Of a stretch of DNA of 64,000 nt, positions 34,177 to 41,913 are shown in pieces (within the stretch, counting starts at the first letter, position 1; every line of letters begins with the position of its first letter). Under the pieces are notes generated by a model that saw only the letters and a list, made by a program, of their open reading frames with translations, was not told the origin of the DNA and did no database searches. This stretch comes from Flammeovirgaceae bacterium UBA5585 (GTDB lineage Bacteria; Bacteroidota; Bacteroidia; Cytophagales; Cyclobacteriaceae). The position numbers were made by a program, and so were the translations under genes. The stretch lies in assembly GCA_002425185.1 (NCBI GenBank), contig DILT01000012.1, positions 62,001 to 126,000 on the forward strand, written 5' to 3'.

Positions 34177-34203
34177 TTGCTGCATTCGGTAAAATCACTT
34201 TTT
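34168..34203. terminator. Intrinsic terminator after the ubiquitin-like operon
   Basis: AAAAAGTGATT and AATCACTTTTT make a perfect 11-bp stem with a 14-base loop. The right arm ends in five T. The left arm includes the stop codon of the small HTH gene. The structure should end the four-gene operon and isolates the helicase gene that starts 36 bp later. Confidence 0.75.
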
Positions 34204-34238
34204 GAAATCCCGTTTCGATAAAATCTTAGATCATTTAC

Positions 34239-37217
34239 ATGGCAGCATTTAAACTTCTTAAATATTGGCGTAATACATTGGCAGATGCAGCGCGGGTAGA
34301 GATCAAATTGGATGGGAAGACAATTTGCACGAGGAATTGTAAAGTTGATTTACAATCTGGTAGTGTGGATTTAGCGCAATCCTTGCAGCTAATTGATAAA
34401 GAGGAGGCGAGAATAAACTATGAAAAAGGGGTTGAAAGCAAAGATCACGAAGACTGGCAACGGCTGGATGAGGTGCAGATTCTTCTTTCAGCTTTTCATG
34501 TCAATCCTGTTCCGGAATATGCCAAACTTACTGGTGAAACGGGGCCTCATTTCCCTTTCTGGATTAAAGCAATACTGAATCGACAGGGGAATCTGAGACC
34601 GGACGATGATACTTTTCCCTACATTCCAAGAACCCATCTTGAGCCGCAGATAAATGAAAAAGTAAATTTCATCTTTTCGAATGTCGATACCATTGATACA
34701 GTATTTGCAGAAACCTTTAGTGAGCAAAGCTGGTTGGCTTATTGGAATTATCTGCAAAATATTTTCCAGGCGATAACTAAACAGTCGTTCAAAACTTATG
34801 CGATTGAGAATTACTCCGTCACACGGGAGAATATTATTATCGTTAACAACATTATAAAGAACCCGGCTGATGGAATCATTCAACTATATGACTTCCTCCA
34901 GAAACAAGAAGCCCTTCCGCCTTTATTGCAAAGAATATGCGAGCTGAATGATGAACCTCTGAAGCGCCTTCTTTCGGTTGAGGAATTTGAGGCCGCATCT
35001 TTAAATCATCTTGGGCAAATGGGGCACGAGTATCCTTTATCGGCCTCTCAGCGAAGGAGTTTATACCATTTCAAAACCCTGGGTCGCGGAGATGTACTGG
35101 CAGTTAATGGACCTCCGGGAACCGGGAAAACCACTCTGCTCCAAAGTATTGTTGCAAATGAGGTCGTCCTGAGTGCAATAGAGGGAGGCGATCCCCGAAT
35201 CATCGTTGCTTGCTCAACAAATAATCAGGCTGTCACCAATATCATCGACAGTTTTTACAATGTAAAGGTCAGGCAAGGAATTCTTTATCGAAGATGGATA
35301 CCAATCATATCAAGCTTTGCACTTTACTTACCAAGCAAGTCAAAAAGGGTTGATCCAAAATTTAAATACTATAAAAGCTTTTTTGATGGTTTCCGAACAG
35401 AGGTTGAAACTGATCCATTTCTTACCGAAGCAAGGAAGGTTTATTGTCAATGCTTCAGTGAATATGCAGGCTCTGCAAGCACCGTTGAGGAAATCACCGA
35501 CATTCTGCGGAGCAAACTCCTGAAGAGGAAAGACATGCTTTCAGTTGGGATGAGCTTGTGGAAAAAATTCAAGGCCATTGCGCAGCATGTTGAACATCTT
35601 GGCGCAGATATCAAAATTCTTTTTACCAATAATTCACTGGATGTTGACTTGCTGAGCGGTATCGAAAGTAATCTCCTGAGTTTGGAGAAAAGAGTGAGCG
35701 ATTATCTGGATTCAGAGTCGATATGGATAAAACTGTTTTCATTTTTCCGGTTTGTGCAAGAGAAGCGTGCTACAAGGCTAAAGCAGATATTCAGAGATTG
35801 CGCGGTTAACTACAATACCCTCGATTTTTATAAAATAGTTTCTCTCCATCAGTTTTTTGACCACAGACTTGCATTGATCAAGAAAATCAGAGAAGCCAAT
35901 GTCGCGTGGATTGATTGGAAAAAAAGAGTTCCTGTGGTTGGAAACCCTCCTCTTAATGAGCAGGACTTTAAACATCGAAAGAATAATTTCCTTTACGATG
36001 AATTGGAGGTGGGCATTAAAAACGAAATGTTTTATCTGGCTGTACATTACTGGGAAGGCAGGTGGATTCTGGATACAGAAAGAGCCCTAGCAGGCAAACT
36101 TGAAAGCAACGGACAGGAAAAAGCGCTATGGAGATTCCAGCGCTTCGCTATGCTTATGCCATGTTTTGTGTCCACCTTTTACATGGCTCCCAAGTTTTTC
36201 ACATACTCTAAATTCATCAGGAAGCTATTAACCCGCAATGTCTATGAGTCTCCACCTTTACTGGAGTGTATCGACTTTTTGATCGTGGATGAAGCCGGTC
36301 AGGTGTCGCCTGAGGTCGGTGCGGCAACATTTGCTCTGGCAAAAAGGGCTATCGTTGTTGGTGATACAAAGCAAATAGAGCCGGTGTGGAGTGTTCCTAA
36401 GAAAATAGATCATGCTAATTTGCATCGGCATGGTTTAATTTCATCAAAGGAGGATTACGTAAGAACCGCTGAACTTCAAGATAAGGGATTTCTGGGAAGT
36501 TCCGGCAGTGTAATGATGCTCGCACAAAAATCGACTGCTTTCCAGTTGAATCCAAAAACAGATCGTGGCATGCTTCTAACGGAGCACCGCAGGTGCTTCG
36601 ATGAGATCATTGAATATTGCAATAGGCTGGCCTATGATGGTTTACTCGAACGGATGAAAGGAAAAGCAAGGAACGTCCTTTTTGAACCGATGAAGTTTAT
36701 TCCCGTGGATGGTGAATCGTTCACTACAGGTTCAAGCAGGGCTAATAAAAGTGAAGCAAATGAAATTGCAAGGTGGTTAAGTCAAAATTCTAAAAAAATA
36801 GTTCAGCATTATCAAGAGCGCGAAAATGCCGAAGCCTTGAAAGATAACAGGCCAGCAAAAAAGATTGCTCTGCCAGAAGTAGTCGGGATAATCACCCCGT
36901 TCACCGGCCAGAAGTGGGCCATTAAATCAGCACTGAATCATAATGGTATTGACACAAATGGTTTAACCATTGGCACAGTGCACGCGCTTCAGGGAGCAGA
37001 GAGACAAATAATTCTTTTCTCTACTGTTTACGGCAAGAATAATATAGGAGGTAATTACTTCTTCGACCGTGGCGTGAATATGCTTAATGTGGCCGTATCC
37101 CGCGCTAAGGAAAATTTTATCGTGTTCGGATGCCCGGAAGTTTTTCAAGGGAATAATGGTACTCCATCTTCCCTATTGTATAAGCATATTAAGGGCCTTG
37201 AAAGTGTAACAATTTAG
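34239..37217 (+). CDS. SF1 (UPF1/DNA2-like) helicase
   Basis: The 992-aa protein has Walker A VNGPPGTGKTTLLQS near residue 290, Walker B/DEAG box FLIVDEAGQVSPEVG near residue 682, and VVGDTKQIEPVW. C-terminal motifs follow: GIITPFTGQKWAIKSAL, then IGTVHALQGAERQIILFS and LNVAVSRAKENFIVFG. The N-terminal 260 and the inserted residues 390-650 are unrecognised. Large SF1 helicases of this shape occur in many anti-phage systems. It has its own transcript start judged from the terminator before it. Confidence 0.88.
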   Translation: MAAFKLLKYWRNTLADAARVEIKLDGKTICTRNCKVDLQSGSVDLAQSLQLIDKEEARINYEKGVESKDHEDWQRLDEVQILLSAFHVNPVPEYAKLTGETGPHFPFWIKAILNRQGNLRPDDDTFPYIPRTHLEPQINEKVNFIFSNVDTIDTVFAETFSEQSWLAYWNYLQNIFQAITKQSFKTYAIENYSVTRENIIIVNNIIKNPADGIIQLYDFLQKQEALPPLLQRICELNDEPLKRLLSVEEFEAASLNHLGQMGHEYPLSASQRRSLYHFKTLGRGDVLAVNGPPGTGKTTLLQSIVANEVVLSAIEGGDPRIIVACSTNNQAVTNIIDSFYNVKVRQGILYRRWIPIISSFALYLPSKSKRVDPKFKYYKSFFDGFRTEVETDPFLTEARKVYCQCFSEYAGSASTVEEITDILRSKLLKRKDMLSVGMSLWKKFKAIAQHVEHLGADIKILFTNNSLDVDLLSGIESNLLSLEKRVSDYLDSESIWIKLFSFFRFVQEKRATRLKQIFRDCAVNYNTLDFYKIVSLHQFFDHRLALIKKIREANVAWIDWKKRVPVVGNPPLNEQDFKHRKNNFLYDELEVGIKNEMFYLAVHYWEGRWILDTERALAGKLESNGQEKALWRFQRFAMLMPCFVSTFYMAPKFFTYSKFIRKLLTRNVYESPPLLECIDFLIVDEAGQVSPEVGAATFALAKRAIVVGDTKQIEPVWSVPKKIDHANLHRHGLISSKEDYVRTAELQDKGFLGSSGSVMMLAQKSTAFQLNPKTDRGMLLTEHRRCFDEIIEYCNRLAYDGLLERMKGKARNVLFEPMKFIPVDGESFTTGSSRANKSEANEIARWLSQNSKKIVQHYQERENAEALKDNRPAKKIALPEVVGIITPFTGQKWAIKSALNHNGIDTNGLTIGTVHALQGAERQIILFSTVYGKNNIGGNYFFDRGVNMLNVAVSRAKENFIVFGCPEVFQGNNGTPSSLLYKHIKGLESVTI

Positions 37218-37253
37218 ATGCTTGACCATTATACGGTTTAATTGAAAAAGAAT

Positions 37254-37702
37254 ATGGCTATTTACGGTGCTGGTTCTAATTGGGATGGAGATGAGATGAA
37301 AGATGAGTTTTTTAATGATGGGAATTCATTATTGGGTGGAACGACAAGAGTGCAAGGGATTTGTATGGGGCGGTATCTCTTTTGAAGGCCGGAGATATAA
37401 TTTATCTGAAGGCGAATCAACCAGGGTCAAGGTTGATCCGTGTAAAAGGAATTGGCTTAGTTGCGAAAAGCTTTATTCAATCTGTAATTGATGACGAGCT
37501 TTCTCATCAATTAATTGCTGATTGGAATAGCTTCTACATAACGGTCAAATGGATTGTGAAGGATGAATTTGCAATCGAAATACCTGAAGAAGATGGTAAA
37601 CTCACGAACATCAGGGCCGCTACATTTTATGAGGAGAACCTTCCTTTTGTTCAAGGGATAATTTTGGATAAGCTGTTCAACCAACAGAGCATAGGGCAAT
37701 AA
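37254..37702 (+). pseudogene. Frameshifted hypothetical gene
   Basis: The ATG at 37254 begins MAIYGAGSNWDGDEMKDEFF and ends at a stop after 44 codons. A second frame resumes as IIGWNDKSARDLYGAV and KAGDIIYLKANQPGSRLIRV and runs to 37702. The two halves read as one protein when a base is added near 37321-37327 (GGGAATTC). It looks like a single-base deletion or a sequencing error. The intact product would be about 149 aa. Its start and middle recall a family of small proteins found near defence genes, but no function is assigned. Confidence 0.65.
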
Positions 37703-37713
37703 AATCATCGTAT

Positions 37714-38178
37714 ATGTTTCTTACTTTTCTCTTCTACCTATGCGGAGTTACTCACTACCTTGGCCGTCTATGGGATTCCGTAAATAGCTGGGTAGGTGAC
37801 TTCAAATTAGATTCCGGAATTCTCGTCAACCTTTCAGTTATTATTGCGAGTTTCATTACGATAACGATTCCCATTGCATTAGGAGTAGTTTCAAATTATG
37901 CTAACGATTATGGCGAGCCGGAATTTGCAAGGGCGTTCCTGGATGACTGGAGATATAAAATTCAGAAAGCCCCCGTCCTTCTAATTGCTGCTTTGTGTAT
38001 AGTCCTCCAGGCAACTTCGCTTGGCAATTCAGGTTGGTTTAACCTGATATTGGTATTATCCGATTTGGTTGCCATCATTTTTTTCATACGGTTCATAGTT
38101 CATATCGAACATTACACAATAGGCTTTGAACAGAATATTGAGGAAGACCTAATGAGAAAAGGCGATGCTATTTTTTAA
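37714..38178 (+). CDS. Polytopic membrane protein of unknown function
   Basis: The 154-aa protein has three or four hydrophobic segments (MFLTFLFYLCGVTHYLG; LSVIIASFITITIPIALGVV; APVLLIAALCIVLQA; LILVLSDLVAIIFFIRFIV) with an acidic, mostly cytoplasmic tail. Its end overlaps the start of the 794-aa gene by 14 bp, so the two are translationally coupled and probably act together. No family was recognised. Confidence 0.65.
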   Translation: MFLTFLFYLCGVTHYLGRLWDSVNSWVGDFKLDSGILVNLSVIIASFITITIPIALGVVSNYANDYGEPEFARAFLDDWRYKIQKAPVLLIAALCIVLQATSLGNSGWFNLILVLSDLVAIIFFIRFIVHIEHYTIGFEQNIEEDLMRKGDAIF

Positions 38179-40549
38179 AAAGGAAAAACAAAGCGACATT
38201 GATGAACTGCTTTTTGTTATCGAGAAGTTAGGGAAGATAACTTTTAAGAAAACCCAACGAAAAGACGTCAATTCAGTCCTTAAAAACCTCAAATGGTTTG
38301 ATAACCATTTCCAGAAGCTCATCCAACTTCGAGAAAAGAATTTTGAAAAGTTCAAATTTTTAATCGATCCGTACGGGGTTTACAAAAAAGTGGAATTTAC
38401 CGGCTCTATTGATTGGTCAAAAGTAGATTTTTCAAAGGTAAAGATTGAAAAGCAGGTAACTGAGCCCAGTAAAGAATATCCCTATCCAAAGAAATACATG
38501 ACTGATGAGATTGTGGAAGAAGAGAAAAGAAAGGATACGTTTAGAAAATATATACAAGTAATTTTTGGTATCTGGGATGAAGCAAATACCCAAGAGCTTT
38601 ATCGCGTATCTCAAATGTGCACGTATGTGTATGCCAATTGGATAAACTTGCTGGATAAACAGACTGATGCCAGAATCGATTTTCAAGCTGTTTTAAAATA
38701 TTTCCTAACGAACTTCGCGATTATCAATAATACCATTCTGGGTTCGTCAGACAAACCGCTTCATCCTCAATTCCGGTTTATTTCGTTTAATTTTTATCTA
38801 AATCAAATCTTTTCTGAGGATGTGAACAGGAACAACATCAGTTTGTACTTTGATTTTCTGCTTTCCAGTATTTTAACATCAATTGCGCGAAAACGAAACC
38901 AGGTTGTTGAAGAGTTTATTGAAAGGTGCATTGAGAGTACATATTTTCCCGTTACAGATTTAAACATATATGCCGAATTATATGATTTTCTCCCAAAGGA
39001 ACATTCGAGCCAAGAGAGACGGAATGATGTTCTCGACATTGCTTTTAATCAAATAAGGTATTTGAGTGACATGAAGGAATTCGAGGACTGGCAAAGTAAC
39101 TTGGGAGAATTCACGCAGAAATATTTGAGGGATGAGAGCGAGTCAGATTCTTCTCTTGACGAAACCATTGGCAGATTACAAAACCTCGCGCTCAGGCTTT
39201 TGAAGTATAATATGCTTCAGGGGCTTCTTCTGAAAGCCCTTGCTTATGCACAATTCAAGGGAGAGTACAATTTGATAAAGTACGCTCTGGAATTTAACTC
39301 ACCAAGTGATGCTGATGCTACGTGGGCCAGCCGGGAGATCCTTCCAAGGTATATGGAGGAGGTCTTAAACGTGGTAAGCAAAAGGTATATCTATGAAGAT
39401 CAGTTGATGTTTTCCTGGGAAGGACACCACGGTGTTCGAAAATACTTCACGGAGGTTCTGCTAATTCTGTTCTACAACATCAGGAAGAGATACGAAGAGA
39501 ACTTGGACGCATCAGTAGAATTTTTTGCTAAAAAGCATTTAAAGAACGATCCCAATTCGATTGAGTCTTTAAGGGGCACCCTAAAAAAACTGCAAGAGGA
39601 ATTTACCCGTCACCTTGACCAAACGACACAATTAGCATCAGGGTTTTTCACCAGACCAGAGGCAAATAGCCTAATCAAGAATCTCTATTCATCTTCCATC
39701 CAAACACTTGATGATCATTTTGAATCATTGAAGACAAAAGGTCAAATAAGATATGAAGTGAAGGACCGTTTTTTTGGAGACATCGTATCGAAATATAAGG
39801 AGTTTAATTTCCTAAGCAAACTATTTGCCCTTTATGGAAAGCTTGATCAGGATGTAAAAGCCATTACCCATACAATAGGAGTTAATCAATTGCATGACCG
39901 GGAAGCATTCATTGACTCTTGGCATATACCTTACTATGGAATGCAAGAGGCTTTTGGAAAGACCATTGCCGAGCAAGAAAATGCATTTGCTTTGAGTATA
40001 ATAAGAACCTCCATAGCAGAGTATTCAAAAATTGACAAATCAAGAGTATTTCGCGCGATCAATGAAAGCAAGGTTACAAATAAGATTGTGGTAAGTAGAA
40101 ATATATACTTCGATGACATTTTGAGAGAGGCTGATGGGTACATTCCATCGTGGAATTTAAGAGATGACGAAAATTTAATTCCTAATTTCTATTCCGGTAG
40201 GCTTAATAATGTTGACTTATTTACCTATTACGACCATGCATTTGGAACTCAAGGTGAAAGCATGCTAATCATTGATAAGAATCTGTTTGGGTCAATTGAA
40301 AATATTGAAGAGAATGCAGAAGGGTACGGAGTAAATGATAATTTTAAATGGATGATGGAGGACTTGGCCCAAGATCAAGAATTAACTGAATTTTTAAAAA
40401 ATCCACCAGCTTGGTTAGTTGAAGAATTCAAAACAGAAAAAGATCAAAAGAATTTCCTAATCAGGAAAGTGGTCATCAAAATATTCAAGAAAATCAAAAT
40501 CAGCGTCATTACTAACATACTATCGGAAGGATACATTTTCTATCCATAA
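38165..40549 (+). CDS. Large protein of unknown function paired with a membrane protein
   Basis: The 794-aa protein is mainly alpha-helical and rich in charged and aromatic residues. It has no signal peptide, no clear membrane segment and no recognisable nucleotide-binding or nuclease motif. It begins inside the membrane protein gene. The composition is AT-rich. Because it sits in the cargo slot beside several defence-like genes, a defence role is a reasonable guess only. Confidence 0.6.
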   Translation: MLFFKKEKQSDIDELLFVIEKLGKITFKKTQRKDVNSVLKNLKWFDNHFQKLIQLREKNFEKFKFLIDPYGVYKKVEFTGSIDWSKVDFSKVKIEKQVTEPSKEYPYPKKYMTDEIVEEEKRKDTFRKYIQVIFGIWDEANTQELYRVSQMCTYVYANWINLLDKQTDARIDFQAVLKYFLTNFAIINNTILGSSDKPLHPQFRFISFNFYLNQIFSEDVNRNNISLYFDFLLSSILTSIARKRNQVVEEFIERCIESTYFPVTDLNIYAELYDFLPKEHSSQERRNDVLDIAFNQIRYLSDMKEFEDWQSNLGEFTQKYLRDESESDSSLDETIGRLQNLALRLLKYNMLQGLLLKALAYAQFKGEYNLIKYALEFNSPSDADATWASREILPRYMEEVLNVVSKRYIYEDQLMFSWEGHHGVRKYFTEVLLILFYNIRKRYEENLDASVEFFAKKHLKNDPNSIESLRGTLKKLQEEFTRHLDQTTQLASGFFTRPEANSLIKNLYSSSIQTLDDHFESLKTKGQIRYEVKDRFFGDIVSKYKEFNFLSKLFALYGKLDQDVKAITHTIGVNQLHDREAFIDSWHIPYYGMQEAFGKTIAEQENAFALSIIRTSIAEYSKIDKSRVFRAINESKVTNKIVVSRNIYFDDILREADGYIPSWNLRDDENLIPNFYSGRLNNVDLFTYYDHAFGTQGESMLIIDKNLFGSIENIEENAEGYGVNDNFKWMMEDLAQDQELTEFLKNPPAWLVEEFKTEKDQKNFLIRKVVIKIFKKIKISVITNILSEGYIFYP

Positions 40550-40561
40550 AAAATAAAAAAT

Positions 40562-40618
40562 CACCCACCTTGGTACCAACTTGTGAATATCAGATTTAAC
40601 TGATACCCACCTTCGCTT
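40562..40618. repeat. Repeat copy 2: exact 27-bp repeat with palindrome TTGGTACCAA plus CACCTTCGCTT box
   Basis: Positions 40562-40588 are identical to 23308-23334, with the palindrome at 40570-40579. CACCTTCGCTT (40608-40618) follows after exactly the same 28-base gap as in copy 1. It lies 22 bp before the first gene of the transfer operon. The conserved spacing supports a compound operator-promoter rather than a chance repeat. Confidence 0.75.
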
Positions 40619-40639
40619 CCGTAATCAATCACGGAAGCT

Positions 40640-41233
40640 ATGCTCGAATCTATTTCCTGGCAGGAGTTCATTTCAACCATCGCCTTTCTCATAGGTGGAT
40701 ACTATGTCATCACTGTACTGCTACTGTACAGCAAGGAGATCACTAACATTTTCAAACAAAAGAAACTAAATCTCACGAACACAAATGTGAGAGAGAATCA
40801 AACTGAATCAAATGAGTCCATTGAGTTGATGGGCTCTGTAAAGTACGCTCACTCTCAAGCAGAAAATGTTCCACGTGAAGAAAAAATTGAAGCAGAAAGT
40901 TTGAGCGTTGTTGCTGCACAGGAACAGGAAGAACCGATTACAGAAGCAGTGACAAGCCAAGCTGATGAAGCGTTGCTAAAGTCAGTATCAACACTGCTTG
41001 AAGAAATCAATACGCTAACAGAAGTTGTCGCAGTCGGCAGCAAAGAAGAGTGCGCGGAACTCTTTCGCACGCTCTTATCGAACTATGCTGACCTGTCGCG
41101 TACAGCACACGAGCTGGAGATCACGGCATTCATTTACAATTCCTGCAAGGAGCATTGCGAATTTCAAATCGAACTAAACGAAGTCAAATCGTGGTGGCCG
41201 AATTCTGGTAACACCACGATAAGTAATCAATAA
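40640..41233 (+). CDS. Single-pass membrane protein at the head of the transfer operon
   Basis: The 197-aa protein has one N-terminal membrane helix (FISTIAFLIGGYYVITVLLLY) and an acidic cytoplasmic region (EEKIEAESLSVVAAQEQEE), then a helical C-terminus. Its location just before traE is that of traC/traD-type genes, but no clear match is seen. It is transcribed from the second repeat element. Confidence 0.6.
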   Translation: MLESISWQEFISTIAFLIGGYYVITVLLLYSKEITNIFKQKKLNLTNTNVRENQTESNESIELMGSVKYAHSQAENVPREEKIEAESLSVVAAQEQEEPITEAVTSQADEALLKSVSTLLEEINTLTEVVAVGSKEECAELFRTLLSNYADLSRTAHELEITAFIYNSCKEHCEFQIELNEVKSWWPNSGNTTISNQ

Positions 41234-41245
41234 CGATCAAACAAA

Positions 41246-41584
41246 ATGAAGTTTATGAAGCGAGCAATTCAATTTACGATTCAAAAAGGCAAGGCATTCG
41301 GACTTGCCCTGGTTGTGTACCTGGTCACCTATGTGCTGGCTGAGGCACAGGACGGCAATGCCGGCATCAACGAAGCAACTATGCGCGTGCGCAGTTATTT
41401 CACTACGGGAACGAACCTCATGTACGCCATCGGTGCAGTGCTTGGACTTGTGGGAGCCGTCAAGGTATACCAGAAGTGGAATAGCGGTGATCCGGATACA
41501 GGAAAAGTTGCAGCCGCATGGTTTGGAAGCTGCGTGTTCCTGGTCATTGTGGCTACGGTGTTACGCTCATTCTTCGGAATCTGA
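41246..41584 (+). CDS. traE: Conjugal transfer protein TraE (DUF4134)
   Basis: The 112-aa membrane protein has a cleavable N-terminus (FGLALVVYLVTYVLAEAQ), the family pattern GINEATMRVRSYFTTGTNLM, a membrane helix (YAIGAVLGLVGAVKVYQKW), NSGDPDTGKVAAAWFGSCVF and a second helix. It is VirB2-pilin-like and part of the type IV secretion channel of Bacteroidetes elements. The stop overlaps the traF start. Confidence 0.9.
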   Translation: MKFMKRAIQFTIQKGKAFGLALVVYLVTYVLAEAQDGNAGINEATMRVRSYFTTGTNLMYAIGAVLGLVGAVKVYQKWNSGDPDTGKVAAAWFGSCVFLVIVATVLRSFFGI

Positions 41585-41913
41585 TGGGAGCAAGTGTTTA
41601 CAAGATCAACAAGGGCATCAACAAGCCGATTGAGTTCAAAGGCCTCAAGGCACAATATATCGCATATTTAGCGACAGGACTCATCGGCTTGTTAATTCTC
41701 TTTGCCGTGCTCTACATCATTGGAGTGAACATGTTCGTTTGTCTTGCGCTTACCGCAATACTGGGGACGCTCCTGTTCATGACTGTTTACCGCATGAGCG
41801 ACAAGTACGGACAGTACGGCCTGCTGAAGAAAATGGCCAGCCGCAGCATTCCCGATTTCATCAAGTGTACATCAAGAAGATCATTCATTCAACTCACCAA
41901 ACAGGACAACTAA
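41584..41913 (+). CDS. traF: Conjugal transfer protein TraF (DUF4133)
   Basis: The ATG at 41584 overlaps the traE stop (TGATG). The 109-aa protein has YKINKGINKPIEFKGLKAQY, then two close membrane helices (LIGLLILFAVLYIIGVNMFV and LALTAILGTLLFMTVYRMS) and a basic end. It is a VirB3-like component of the transfer channel and partner of the TraG ATPase, which starts on its last base. Confidence 0.9.
   Translation: MGASVYKINKGINKPIEFKGLKAQYIAYLATGLIGLLILFAVLYIIGVNMFVCLALTAILGTLLFMTVYRMSDKYGQYGLLKKMASRSIPDFIKCTSRRSFIQLTKQDN

Noticed and set aside
37313..37330. Programmed -1 frameshift as explanation for the broken gene
   Set aside because: Slipping at the T-run leads directly to TAA, and the frame change must happen after a TGA further on; no slippery heptamer with a downstream structure is seen.
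37303..37491. 62-codon frame in the third frame of the broken gene
   Set aside because: It does not join the two halves that form a sensible protein; it is a by-product of the frameshift region.
40640..41233. Naming the first gene of the transfer operon traD
   Set aside because: Position fits, but the sequence offers no family pattern, so it is left unnamed.
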